Below are positions 35,101 through 45,900 of a DNA stretch of 64,000 nt, in pieces (position 1 is the first letter of the stretch; every line of letters begins with the position of its first letter). Source of the stretch: Mytilus edulis (taxonomy: Eukaryota > Mollusca > Bivalvia > Mytilida > Mytilidae). The translations under genes were made by a program, and so were the position numbers. The DNA lies in NCBI RefSeq assembly GCF_963676685.1, contig NC_092355.1, positions 81,373,176 through 81,437,175 on the forward strand, in the 5' to 3' direction. The notes under the pieces are model-generated. The model saw only the letters and a list, made by a program, of their open reading frames with translations. It ran no database searches and was not told where the DNA came from.

Positions 35101-38100
35101 AAAGGTTTGTGTAACTCAGTTAAAGGTTTGTGTAACTCAGTTAACAGTTTGTGTAACTCAGTTAAAGGTTTGTGTAACTCAGTTAACAGCTTGTGTAACT
35201 CAGTTAAAGGTTTGTGTAAATCAGTTAAAGGTTTGTGTAACTTGGTTTGTGTAACTCATTTTAAGGTTTATGTAACTCAGTTAAAGGTTTGTGTAACTCA
35301 GTTAAAGGTTTGTGTAACTCAGTTAAAGGTTTGTGTTACTCAGTTAAAGGTTTGTGTAACTCAGTTAACAGTTTGTGTAACTCAGTTAAAGGTTTGTGTA
35401 ACTCAGTTAAAGGTTTGTGTAACTGGGTTTGTGTAACTCAGTCAAAGGTTTATGTAACTCAGTTAAAAGTTTGTGTAACTCAGTTAAAGGTTTGTGTAAC
35501 TCAGTTAACAGTTTGTGTAACTCAGTTAAAGGTTTGTGTAACTCAGTTAAAGGTTTGTGTAACTCAGTTAACAGTTTGTGTAACTCAGTTAAAGGTTTGT
35601 GTAACTCAGTTAACAGTTTGTGTAACTCAGTTAAAGGTTTGTGTAACTCAGTTAAAGGTTTGTGTAACTCAGTTAAAGGTTTGTGTAACTCGGTTAAAGG
35701 TTTGTGTAACTCAGTTAAAGGTTTGTGTAACTCAGTTAACAGTTTGTGTAACTCAGTTAAAGGTTTGTGTAACTCAGTTAAAGATTTGTGTAACTCTGTT
35801 TAAGGTTTGTGTAACTCTGTTTAAGGTTTGTGTAACTCAGTTAAAGGTTTGTGTAACTCAGTTAACAGTTTGTGTAACTCAGTTAAAGGTTTGTGTAACT
35901 CAGTTAACAGTTTGTGTAACTCAGTTAAAGGTTTTTGTAACTCTGTTAAAGGTTTGTGTAACTCAGTGAAAGGTTTGTGTAACTCAGTTAACAGTCTGTG
36001 TAACTCAGTTAAAGGTTTGTGTAACTCAGTTTAAGGTTTGTGTAACTCAGTTAAAGGTTTGTGTAACTCAGTTAAAGGTTTGTGTAACTCAGTTAAAGAT
36101 TTGTGTAACTTGGTTTATGTAACTCAGTTAAAGATATGTGTAACTCTGTTAAAGGTTTGTGTAACTCAGTTAAATATTTGTGTAACTTGGTTTATGTAAC
36201 TCAGTTAAAGGTTTGTGTAACTTGGTTTGTGTAACTCAGTTAAAGGTTTGTGTAACTCAGTTAAAGGTTTGTGTAACTCAGTTAAATATTTGTGTAACTT
36301 GGTTTATGTAACTCAGTTAAAGGTTTGTGTAACTTGGTTTGTGTAACTCAGTTAAAGGTTTGTGTAACTCAGTTAAAGGTTTGTGTAACTCTGTTAAAGG
36401 TTTGTGTAACTCAGTTAACAGTTTGTGTAACTCTGTTAAAGGTTTGTGTAACTCAGTTAAAGGTTTGTGTAACTCTGTTAAAGGTTTGTGTAACTCAGTT
36501 AACGGTTTGTGTAACTCAGTTAAAGGTTTGTTTAACTCAGTTAATGGTTATACTCACTGCACATCAGCTGTATGATCTAGATCTGAAAACAAATACAAAC
36601 TTATTACAATGTGTATACATGTGTTACTAACAATGTGTATGTACTGTAGAAACATTAATTTTTGTGGGGTTAAAATTTAGTGGTTTTGTCTCTCCATAAG
36701 ATTCCATGGGGATTTAATTGTGTAGTTTCCTTAAATGTAAGTGGTATGATAAAGAGGTTAATCTTTGTAGGGGTTTTAATTTGGTGGAGATATTCTTTCC
36801 AAGAAATATAAAACAAAATTAAATCTCCCACGAAAATTTCTGATTTTACAGTATGTGTAACTAACAATGTGGATATATGTGTAAGTAAGACATGTAAGAT
36901 TAACAATGTGTATATTACATGTATATGTGTAAATAAAATGGGTATATTAGGCATGTTCGGTGTACATGTAACTACACAATCAGTGTTTTCCACAGGGCCT
37001 TTTAGCATCATGATAATGTGATGCTATAATCTTAAATGTGATGTTATCTGAAGTCATGGAAGAGGTTTTCTTATATATTATGTTATGGATGTACATGTGA
37101 TGCTTTAATTTTTAGAAACAAGATGGTATTTCAATTTCTCCTGTTTACCAGGATGCTATATAGAGGGAGGACAATAGGGGGTCCATTAACATGTTAACAA
37201 CACCTCGATTTTGGCAAAAACTGTTAACAAAAAATGCAAAAATGTGGACAACAGTTAACAAAGTTGGTTAAAAAAACAGTTAACAGCTTAAATTGATCTC
37301 AGATAACAGTTAACAACACCTTGAAAATAACAGGTTAACACAAAAAGGTATTGTCCCCCCCCCCCCCCCCCCCCTATATAACCTTTTCATTATTGTTACA
37401 TTTTTCATTTTAAGCATAGCCACCGCCTTAATTGTGCCAAGTTGTGGCTTGTAAGAGAGTAGTAATGCCCTTTATTGTCAGGCATCAAACAGTCATTTTT
37501 GGCAACCGTTAGTGTCAAATTATAAACAATTTTACCATGATTCTTCAAAATATCCTAAACATGATTTGTTAGAAATCTCAAATAATTTATTATTTTCATT
37601 TGCCTCATTTTTGGAAAATATTTAACGTGATGATTCAGAATCAGCATGATCAGTAGGACTTGTTTGTTTTCTAATAGAAAGTGTACATTCTATTTTCATG
37701 CACCAAAAATTACCATCAACATACATGTGATTCTACTGGCGGGAGTCAAAATCTCCCGCTTTTCAGAACCATGTAGGATGACTGATCACTTTATCTTGAA
37801 TTATACATAATGAATAAATATTTGAAAACCTCTTATCTTTTATTTTTATCAAGTAAAAATTGATATGCAGGTGTTTAACACACAAAAAAAACCATTGCGT
37901 ACGTCAATAAAAAGGTTGATAAAAAATCTCCAGTTATGAGACCAAAACTCCAGCTGAAAATTTCCAAATCTCCAGTTGTGGCTTGACAACTCTGTCACAT
38001 GTATGCATCAACGTTATTTAGAAAGAATTTTTACCGTTATTCGTCATACCCACATTGCAAGTGGGTCTCATTGGGGTCTCTGCGTGATGCAGGATTGCTG

Positions 38101-39708
38101 ATTTTTGGAAGCGTGACACATGAAAGTCAAATTATTGTGCCGCGAAAATTGGAAATGAGGTCTAGCGCCAGCGGGACACAGGAAATTCCAAAAAAAAAAG
38201 AGAATTGCTTACATACATAGTGTAAGCAGAATACGTGAATCTGACAAAATAGTAAGGGGGTTCTGAGATCAGAACTCCCCAATGAGACCACCTTACAACA
38301 TGTACAAGTTAACATTTACAACCCTCTTGACTCTTTTAAAATTATATCTTGTTTTATAAACTATTTGTCTTACACTCATATTTGATGTCTGGAATTATTC
38401 TTTGATCACCACCTGCCATATTTGACGTGTTTTTATCGTTTTTGTCACATACAATATGTGTACTTGTATATATATACTTGGTCGTAGAATAAATATTGTG
38501 CAATGAACAAGAGTGTTATTATCGGATACATGTCAACTCGTACTTTCGGCAACTCGTACTCAGCCAACTCGTACTTTCGGCAACTCGTACTTCTACCAAC
38601 TCGTACTTCTACTAAGTCGCACCCAATATTTTTTTAGCATTATAATATAAGTTTTCTTCGTTTATATCCGTAGAAATGGATATTTTAACTCCCTGAAGTA
38701 TCCCAGTGCACCCTGAGGTACATGTAGATCCATAGAATATGAAAAGGATATTTTTTACTGAACATTGCGTTATGTCTTAGTTTTTTTCGTGTTAAGTGCA
38801 ATCTTAAATATTCTTTAAAATGATATTATTTTCATAATTTGTGTACTGTTTCGTAGGGGACTTTTGTCCCCTACGAAACGTCTTCTAAACACACATGTTT
38901 TTTGCAATTTTAAATGTTTCCTATAAACATTCCAGTTTGTTTACTTTAAATACTAGAAAAATATCATTTTTTTCTGAATTGGAAAACCATTTTTATCGAT
39001 AAAGATTAGACAGTACTTCACATATGAAGGTTCAACTTATGTTACGTAGTGGACATTTTGATGCGTTTCGTAGTGGACAAAACCGTTTCGTAGTGGACAA
39101 AAAGTTTCGTAGTTGACATCAACCCTATCATATGTTAATAAACACATAATAAAAATTACATGAAACTTACCCTTGTTATTTGTTTTGCACGAATATAATT
39201 GAAAAAAGATTAAAAAAAGAATGCATGGGAGTGGTAGTGTCCACTACGAAACGTTTTTCTTCCATACTTGTTTCGTAGGGGACCGTTTCGTAAGGGACGT
39301 ATTCGCATGTTTTATTTTTTTCCCACAATCCCTATATTGCAATCGTAACAAGACTGATTGTATTCGTCAAAGCATTTATCAAGCTGTACACTGATATTAT
39401 TTTCATAATTTTAAAACCAGATACTGAAGGAGATTTGACCCGTTTCGTAGTGGACATTATCAAAAATACGGTATCACTCTGGTCCATTTGATGTGCTCAA
39501 TTTAATGATATACGAAAGAAAGTTACAATAACTATGCATATAAACTTGATAAATAATATCAAATAAAACATGGTTACGAGTTGGTAAAAATAGGGTACGA
39601 GTTGGTTGAGTACGACTTGCCGAAAGTACGAGTTATCTTGTTTTATAAACTATTTGTCTTACACTCATATTTGATGTCTGGAATTATTCTTTGATCACCA
39701 CCTGCCAT
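23152..39708 (-). CDS. ZBTB8OS: Archease, RtcB tRNA-ligase cofactor (ZBTB8OS orthologue)
   Basis: Eight coding exons on the minus strand: 39663-39708 (or its duplicate 38374-38419), 36558-36582, 34533-34543, 33861-33974, 30597-30679, 29780-29832, 29018-29054, 23152-23238. All have GT-AG borders, all phases match, and they give 456 nt, 151 aa plus stop. Recognisable archease motifs are YLDHTADVQLHAWGD, KEAFEQCATAMFGYM, LLFHFLDEWLFVFSAEPFF, YGEEFDISKHPQGTEVKAIT and the C-terminal VFVIIDI. In the family, the Asp of DHTAD and the Asp of the final DI bind metal (from memory). Archease enables guanylylation and turnover of RtcB, which joins tRNA halves and XBP1 mRNA in animals. It is slightly shorter than human at the N-terminus. 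Introns are packed with tandem repeats, several copied from its own exon edges. Confidence 0.95.
23239..27344 (-). repeat. 56-bp array of about 73 decoy 3' splice sites copied from archease exon 8
   Basis: Each unit, read on the minus strand, is GGTTATGTTTTTCAG followed by GGAACAGAAGTAAAAGCCAT and CACCTATTCTAATAT, then TGATT. That is the intron-7 acceptor plus the first 12 codons (GTEVKAITYSN then I/M) of the last exon. The genuine exon at 23152-23238 is the final unit. Most units match the real exon exactly over the shared coding bases. Acceptors are CAG or TAG. In the archease frame each unit ends in a TGA about 12 codons in. Units contain no good 5' splice site. One unit near 23370 is half-length. 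The array fills about 70% of a 5.8 kb intron. Confidence 0.95.
27781..27802. repeat. 22-bp perfect palindrome
   Basis: TATCGACTCCT and AGGAGTCGATA abut without a spacer. It ends a 69-codon open frame that has no recognised domain. The stretch 27345-28250 otherwise shows nothing identifiable. Confidence 0.7.
28252..28374. repeat. Foldback, arms about 50 bp
   Basis: The left arm GCCTTTGTATGAGGTCAATA and onward pairs with the right arm ending GACCTCATACAAAGGC. CGAAGAAGTATATCGACC pairs imperfectly with AGTCAATATACTTCTTTC around a short loop. It lies in archease intron 7. Confidence 0.75.
28385..28560. repeat. Dispersed repeat shared with 60397-60545
   Basis: The phrases TTCGTGGGTACAGG, ATTAAATGTTCAACGAA, GCAGGCTTTGGC and CGAAAATTG recur in the same order at 60397-60545. 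It is non-coding, and overlapping open frames are spurious. Confidence 0.6.
28845..28992. mobile_element. Short MITE, hAT-like ends
   Basis: It begins CAGAGGAGGATCCAGCC and ends GGATCCGCCACTG. Ends of the CAGTGGCGGATCC type are typical of hAT MITEs by memory. The left end is diverged and no target duplication could be shown. Confidence 0.55.
29885..30375. repeat. 22-bp tandem array in archease intron 5
   Basis: About 20 diverged units of TGTTCTAACATTTATCATAT, with AAAG/TTAG/ATAG length variants. It fills most of the intron between the exon 5 donor array and the exon 6 acceptor. Confidence 0.9.
30411..30600 (-). repeat. Tandem 5' splice sites copied from archease exon 5
   Basis: Six copies of the exon 5 end and donor: TTTCTGCAGAACCTTTCTTT, ATCCCCAGG|GTAAGT. 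The exon-proximal donor follows base 30597; further donors follow at about 30561, 30525, 30489, 30449 and 30419. The first repeat steps are 36 bp and keep the archease frame, so use of the second to fourth donors would add 12 residues (VSLSAEPFFIPR) per step. The last two steps are 40 and 30 bp in length class and break the frame (VSLIFCRTF). All six retain a strong GTAAGT. Confidence 0.92.
31211..32523. mobile_element. DNA transposon remnant, CAGGGGCGTAGCTA termini
   Basis: The termini CAGGGGCGTAGCTA and TAGCTACGCCCCTG are perfect inverted repeats. TTTAC directly precedes and directly follows the element, and a neighbouring array unit shows the empty site (CTTCTTTACATG). Two short minus-strand frames (RRQSPCNHAKTVLESLIIFC and LDAEHVRWFITSRECYHAMM) may be decayed transposase. 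The ends look hAT-like, but the visible duplication is 5 bp, not 8. Confidence 0.88.
32882..33011 (+). repeat. SINE-like copy with target duplication
   Basis: A truncated copy of the repeat at 2755 and 53645, flanked on both sides by CTTAAA. It is inserted in a unit of the 91-bp array whose uninterrupted neighbours show the empty site. Confidence 0.85.
33108..33506. mobile_element. MITE with TTAA target sites
   Basis: The ends GGATGTACTTAGGTGAGG and CCTCACATAAGTACATCC are inverted repeats with one mismatch, flanked by TTAA on both sides. The TTAA duplication is the hallmark of piggyBac-type insertion. It is 399 bp and non-coding. Confidence 0.85.
33814..33856 (-). repeat. Partial copy of archease exon 4 in intron 4
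   Basis: It repeats, with mismatches, the exon 4 stretch at 33880-33923 (TGACAACAGACTACAGTC onward). It starts a few bases past the exon 4 donor and in the same orientation. Confidence 0.75.
34533..34543 (-). CDS. ZBTB8OS: Archease 11-nt microexon (exon 3)
   Basis: GTTGCATGCAT lies between ATATGTTTTAG and GTATCCTTTT. Exon 2 ends in CA (phase 2) and exon 4 begins GGGGAGAT. Only with these 11 bases does the frame read CAG TTG CAT GCA TGG GGA GAT = QLHAWGD, the conserved archease sequence. Skipping it would shift the frame. Listed separately because no ORF or similarity scan would catch it. Confidence 0.85.
34790..36547. repeat. 21-bp tandem array in archease intron 2
   Basis: About 80 units of GGTTTGTGTAACTCAGTTAAA, with AACAG, CGG and TTGG variants. 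The array ends about ten bases from the exon 2 donor, whose intron side (GTGAGTATAACCATTAACTG) already resembles the unit. The long MCNSVKGLCNSVKG-type frames are translations of the repeat; they run on several frames and have no gene context. Confidence 0.95.
36642..36853. mobile_element. MITE, TACTGTA termini
   Basis: TACTGTAGAAACATTAATTT...GTGGGG at the left pairs with CCCACGAAAATTTCTGATTT then TACAGTA at the right. It lies in archease intron 1 and is non-coding. Confidence 0.7.
37151..37383. mobile_element. TIR element with C20 tract and CAGTTAACA words
   Basis: The left end CTATATAGAGGGAGGACAAT mirrors the right end, where ATTGTC is followed by 20 C (37355-37374) and TATATAACC. Inside, GTTAACA occurs about nine times (ACAGTTAACA being the usual form). 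The layout parallels the element at 15835-16147, but with a different word. Confidence 0.75.
38062..38291. mobile_element. MITE, GGTCTCATTGGGG termini, copy B
   Basis: GTGGGTCTCATTGGGG at the left, CCCCAATGAGACCACC at the right. It shares GAAAGTCAAATTATTGTG, TAGCGCCAGCGGGAC and the termini with 4707-4926 in opposite orientation. It lies in archease intron 1. Confidence 0.8.
38345..38523 (-). repeat. 179-bp direct repeat A carrying archease exon 1 and upstream flank
   Basis: Identical over 179 bp to 39634-39812 except one base seen (38420 A versus 39709 C, just upstream of the start codon). It holds a full copy of coding exon 1 (38374-38419, MAGGDQRIIPDIKYE plus one base, donor GTAAGAC) and about 100 bp of upstream sequence. 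Either copy can splice in frame to exon 2. Confidence 0.95.
38535..39634. mobile_element. TIR element between the duplicated archease first exons
   Basis: The left end AACTCGTACTTTCGGCAACT and onward is matched inverted at the right end (...GCCGAAAGTACGAGTT) over about 40 bp with few mismatches. Near both ends the word CAACTCGTAC is repeated. A second word, GTTTCGTAGTGGACA, occurs at least seven times in both orientations inside, including a perfect hairpin at 38848-38879 (14-bp arms, TTTT loop). A 20-bp direct repeat (TGATATTATTTTCATAATTT) at 38821 and 39391 may mark a nested insertion. No protein is visible. Confidence 0.8.
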
Positions 39709-39812
39709 CTTTGACGTGTTTTTATCGTTTTTGTCACATACAATATGTGTACTTGTATATATATACTTGGTCGTAGAATAAATATTGTGCAATGAACAAG
39801 AGTGTTATTATC
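39634..39812 (-). repeat. 179-bp direct repeat B carrying archease exon 1 (promoter-proximal)
   Basis: The second copy of the repeat at 38345-38523. Its coding exon 1 is 39663-39708, with the same ATG and donor. This copy adjoins the shared promoter with IQCC, so it is the more likely original first exon. Confidence 0.95.
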
Positions 39813-39909
39813 AACGTAAAACCCCTGTGCTAAATTTAGAAGCCTTGTTCCGAATGAACTTCCGTCCGAATTGACCAATCAGAGACATAGATACGATATT
39901 TGTTCCAAC
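39813..39909. promoter_or_regulatory. Bidirectional promoter between archease and IQCC
   Basis: The two start codons are 201 bp apart in divergent orientation. The gap contains CCAATCAG (39875-39882, NF-Y type) and CTTCCG (39859-39864, ETS type on the other strand), both common in TATA-less bidirectional promoters. Transcription starts cannot be placed from sequence alone. Confidence 0.6.
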
Positions 39910-42900
39910 ATGGAAGACAGCGAAGATAGTGGTGAATTTGAAGATTTAGAAATTGATGAACAACATGTTGTTAAGATCCAGGTCTTTAATATTTTACTTT
40001 TGTTGTGTTCAGAATCCTGACATTACTACTGCAGTAGAAAAGAAAAAACCCGACAGTAACTGTAAGGAGGAAAATCGCCTCCGTAGTCAGAATGGCCTTT
40101 ATTTGACTAAATTATACTATATAGTATTAGTAATTGAGAATAGAAATGGCAAATGCCCAATGGACTGCCACCAATATGTCTTCGACACAGTGAGAAAATT
40201 CTGCAGCTGACCCTAGTCCAAATAATTATGACTTGGACTATAACTGACTAAGCTGACCCCTAAACAATAACATAATATTAATAAACACAACACCAATAAA
40301 AAGGGCGCAATCGAGGGTGCGAGAGTTAAAGGGAGAGAATGTGAATTGGTGTGATCATGTTTTTGGGCGATAGGACCCGGTTCTGTTTCTGTGTAGGACT
40401 CATTTTTGCTAGCAAAAGCCAGACATAGCATTCTACCAAATTTGGACAGACGCTTGTTTTAATATGATCATAAGATAGTATCCAGAAGTAAATTTTGCAA
40501 AAATAAAATTTCTATTTTTTTCGTATTTTAATTGTAAAGTTTTGCTGCTAGTGTAACATAAAATATTGTCCCCCATGAAATATTGTCTTTCGGACAAAAT
40601 TTCATATAGAATATTGTCCACTGACAGTATTTCATAATAAATAATATGAAATATTGTCCTTGTCCATGAAATTTTGTCACCTCCTTCTGGACAATATTTC
40701 ACTATGAAATTCTGTTCATGACAATACTACACTATGAAATACTGGCTTTGAAAATAATTTTTAATCAAATTATTATACAATTAGAAATAGTACACAAGCA
40801 TGCAGCATGCACATTTTTAGATTTATAACTGAAATTGTTTTGAATAGCAAGGAATTTATATAATTACTAATAGTGAGTTTTAAATTTGCATATAGATACA
40901 TTACAAATGGTTTACATGTACATGTATTATAGATTAAAGAATTGTCTTACGCATGTTTCATTTTATTACAGTATACTGTACAAATATAAGTAATGAACTG
41001 ACAATCACTTATTTTGTAAATTTATACACAAGCATGTGTTGCAGGAAAAAAATCCTATATACCTTGAGGCTTCTCTAACATGAATATATATGTTAATAAC
41101 CTCCCCTTCATGAGACAAAATTCCATGACAATCTGTCTATGAAATATTGTCTCAATACCCACAAAATATAACCAAAATATAACCTTCCTTTAATAGGACA
41201 TAATTTCATAGTATTTATCTGTGAAATATTGCCTCAATTCACACAAAATATAACCTCCCTTTAACAAGACAAAATTCCATAACATTTATCTGAGAAATAT
41301 GGTCTTTATACAGACAAAATTTCGCTATGAAAATTTGTCCTTCTCTGGACATTTTTCCATAGACGAGCACAATATTTCATGCTACATAGTTATGAAATAT
41401 TGTCTTGTGGTACAATATTTCATAGGACAATATTTTGCTTTACACTTGTACATGATTGTGTACATGTGCATGATGTGGTAAACATTACATGGCATTCACT
41501 CTGGGACCAGTTAAAGTTTTTAAAATATTAATAACTTTCTTAAACTATCCTGGATTTGTACCAAACTTGGACAGAAACTTGTTTATGATCATAAATAGTA
41601 TTTAGAAGTAAATTTGTTAAAAAAATAATTTGTTTTTTTCCATATTTTAATTTAAAATTGACTTAGTTTTTCTGCCAGGAAACAATACAAATTCACTCTG
41701 TCATGTCTGTTGTTAAAGGTTTTTTAAATTTTAATAACTTTCTTAAACAATCCTGGATTTGTACTAAACTTGGATAGAAACTTGTTATGATCAAAATATA
41801 ATATCTAGAAGGAAATTAAATGGCTCCGTGTTGAAGGACTTACATTGACCTATAATGGGTTTATTTTTTTAAATTGTTATTTGGATGCCAGGAGAGTTGT
41901 CTCATTGGCACTCACACCACAACTTCCTATACCTATCCAAAACACTTTTATAAATGAACTAAAATAAGAAAACATACAAGACTTACAAGGCCAGAGGCTC
42001 CTGACTTCATGGACTTGGGAAGGGTGCAAAAATGTGGCAGGGTTAATCAGGCCTCTACAATAGCTTTTTTTTCAACTGGAGTTATCTTTCTTTGTCCAGA
42101 ATAGTAGTTGAATCAACTTAAATCATTGTTTTATACAATATACAATGTATATTCCCTTTTACAGGCCTCTACAATAGTTTTTTTTTCAACTTGTCCTGTA
42201 GGACAAGTACATACCAAAACTTACTTGTCCGAATGAAATTGTTACTTGTCCAAAAAAATTCTATTAAAAATAAATATTTTTGTGAAAAAAATTGCGGGTA
42301 TGGTATTTATTATAAGGAACAGAATAAGGTAGCAAAATGAGGTACTGATTTGTCTTGGTCTCAAAATGTCTCCTGCCATGTCAAACTGTCTATCAACCAT
42401 GTCTACTAAATATGTCTCCCACTGTGCCAAACTGTCTATTGAACTTGGAGCTGAATCTTTCGAGGTGACGAGGTGACGAACTTACTGTCCTGTAAAGTTA
42501 TCTTATCTACAAAGCGCATCATTGATTCGGATTAGTAAGAATAGTATACCTTTTACCTGTTAAAAAGTACTTGACAAAGAACCAGTTAAAAATTATCGAT
42601 TGCATTAGTAAACATGTCGAAGAAAAAGGTTTTGCACTTGAATAAACAGAATACAGAAACTTGTCAAATTAATATTTGTTTTCTTGTTTTTTGTTTATTA
42701 TTACTTTGTTCATCAAAATTGGATTAAACTTATTTTCTGCAGAATAATTGCACTTGCCCCAACGGACAAGCTTGATACAGCTTTTACTGTCTGACCTTTT
42801 TTCCCTCTGGTACCAGACAATCAGACAAGCGTTATTGTCGAGGCCTGTTACAAAATGTGTTAATCATGTTTTGTGTGGCCGAATCAAACATTACAATGTT

Positions 42901-45900
42901 AATACAATGCTGTTCATATGATTGTCCTAATAAACATACTGACATATTTTTCTCACTCGCAGTTAGCCCTTTTTTACCCATTTTACAATTCTAAAATTTA
43001 TGGGATGAAGAACAATAAGGAAAATCAAAGTTTTGTACAATTTATATTTGTGTTATCAAACAGAAAATGTGAGTGGGGTATCTGTGTTCTATGGACACAT
43101 TCTTGTTAAGCCTCAAAAAGATTAACTGTTTTCATGTGTGCATGTTGTTTTTTCTGCCAGTTAAGATTACATTCACTCTATGGTTAAGGTTTTTTTAATT
43201 ACAAATTTTTCTTATCTATCCTGAATTTGTACCTAACTTGGACAGAAGCTTGTTTATGACCAAATGATAGTAAATACGTCTACAAGGACATTTTGTTAAA
43301 AAAAAATCCTGTTTTCTGTTGTTACTTCATTGTACTTATAACAAATGTATAAATGGACTTAGTTTTTTTCAAGATAACATTACATGCAGCATGTACAGTT
43401 TGCAGTTAAAAAATTAAAAAAAAAATTTAGATTCATAAACCAAACTCACAGAAGCTTCTTCAAATCAAAAGATAATATCCAGCGGAAATTTTTAATAATT
43501 TTTCACCATCTAGGTTGAGTCTGTGACTTATAGCAAAAGAAGGCGAGACACTGGGTTCCGCTGAACCCTTACAAATTTTTGTGCTTTTAAACTAAGGCCA
43601 GGGTTTTTTAATTTGTTGGTTTACAGATTTTTCACATGAAAAAGACGGGGAAAATTACAGATAAAAGAATTTTGTTTTACTTTTAGGCATGGATCAGAGG
43701 AGTCATAGTCAGAAAATGGTTTAAAGGAATGCAATCAGAGTATGAAAAGATAGTTTCTGATATTGAAAAAAGTAAATCAGTCATTGTGGAATGGCCACAT
43801 GCAGCACTGGGCAAGCCCAGAGTCAGGAAACACAAGCTAAAGAGAAATGTTGGAGAAGTTACTCCTAATGTCTCAGCACGTAACTCACCAAATATTGAAT
43901 CTCTGAGAAGCTCTATAAAATATCATGAAATTCATGCCAAATCAAAAGACACGACAGAAGTTCATCAGATAAATTCTGCAAGAAGTTCCAACTCAAGTGA
44001 TTTCTCTGAAACTCCCTTTAAACCTGTTGTTCCATACCATACAGAATCACAGGGAAAATCAGGAGTTATTTCTAATTTCTCCCATCAAGCATTAACAAAT
44101 AAAATCAACAGTTGCACCATTGAAACACAAACTAGTATGGACGAAGAAACTATATCAGTGGTAGAAACACACCAAAATAACAATCCAAGGGAGAAAATTG
44201 GACAACAAACAAGGGAGACAACTGAACAACGAACAAGGGAGACAACTGGACAACAAAATCCAGTTAGAACATATGATATGTTGATTCAGACTGATGATCT
44301 ACCTTGTTACAAGGAAGAAACAAATATAGACACACAGACAGAAAAGGGGAGCACACAAGTTCACACTACAAATAGACAAATATTGGAACAAAAGATCAAC
44401 AAGTTTGAAAACCAACTACGGACACTGAACGATATATCACTGAAAGACTCTGTACAAGATTCAAGGAAAACATCTCCTCAAAATAACAAAACTCCTTCAC
44501 AACTGGGTCAGAAAGTAGGTCCTATTCCTGCACTAGAATTTGGAGGTTCTCCTAAACAGGAGACAGTTCAATTATCTTCTGTAATGGAATCTCAAAGAGG
44601 AAGACATCCAAGCTATCATCAAGAATCCTCTGTATTAACTAATGTGACTTCAGTATGGGATAGCTTTAGCTCTGATTGTAAAGGTAAGTAAATGCAGGTG
44701 AAAAAATAGGAAAAATCAATGTACTGAGATACTGTTTACTCAACAACCTCATCCAAATTATAAGTCAAATCTGTGTTCTAAACACTACCTGCCTCTCTCA
44801 TGTTCGTCATTTATATTTATCTATAAATTGTTTTCTTATAAATCTATTTTTATAATATCAAAGTTTGGAATTCTATTTTTGTCTTAAAATAGAGTGTTAC
44901 ATTAAATTACTGATCTGGGTCCCTGTTGGAAGGAATTACTTATTTAATTACTCTATATTGCCCCTATTGTCTGACTTGAGGGGATTCAATTAAAGGTGAT
45001 ACATTTTTTTTTATCACAAGCGGTAATAAGATGAAAGTTTAAAATTTAAGACATGGCTTTGCCATAAAGAAACAAGAAAAATAACATCCTGAAAATAATT
45101 ATAGCGTCGTGGAAATAATTATAGCGTCACAGGAAGAAAATATAGCGTCGCGGTACCGCGATGCTAAAACGGCCTGGGGAGAACACTGATCTATTACTGA
45201 AAGCTGTATGGCTGGTAAACATACAGTGATATTGTTTGCCTCAAATTACAGCCGAAATTCGGCCTTTTCCCCTAGAGAAAATTCCCAATTACTAAAAAAA
45301 AGGGCTTAAAATTCCTCCCAAATTTTTTAACATTTTCCCAAAACAGTGATGGCATTGGTAGTAATGTTTGTAAATTTCGTATTCATGTTATTATTTTGAT
45401 ATTAGAAAGCACTTTTGAGATCCAGTGTTCTGATCAGAATCATCATGGTGTTTGTAACACATGTGGTTTTCAATGCATTAAGTACCATCATTGTTTTGGT
45501 TTCTTTCCCCCCTCTGAAAAGTACCTTTCAGGTTGAAAATGTATGACAACCAAAATATGCATGAAAAAACAGTGCAAAAAAGACAGCAAAGTTCAGCAAA
45601 AAATCGGAAATGTGTTAAGAATAAAAAATACAAATTTCCCAAATTCAATAAAAAATATGCATTTTTCCCAATAAAAAACGGTAGAGGTAGTTTTGAAAAA
45701 AGACAACAATATCACTGACATAAGGGACCAGTTAATAAAAAAAAATTTGGCAAACCATGAGTCGGTGAGACAGAAAAACAACACAGCAAGTAGTAAAGCT
45801 ATATATTCTGTTAAACGGTTGACAACAGACTGATTTGCGGATGTTTTAAAGTATGCAAGTCAGATAATCAATTCCCTATATACAATTATTAATTGAGAAG

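Noticed and set aside
34850-36630. Long plus-strand frames encoding repeated CNSVKGL or CVTQLKV peptides
   Set aside because: They are translations of the 21-bp intronic array, open in more than one frame because the unit length is divisible by three.
40012-40210. Possible extra IQCC exon reading NPDITTAVEKKKPDSNCK after an acceptor-like TGTTCAG
   Set aside because: Exon 1 joins 43687 in phase to form a perfect IQ motif; an exon here would split the motif, and the frame runs into a SINE-like repeat.
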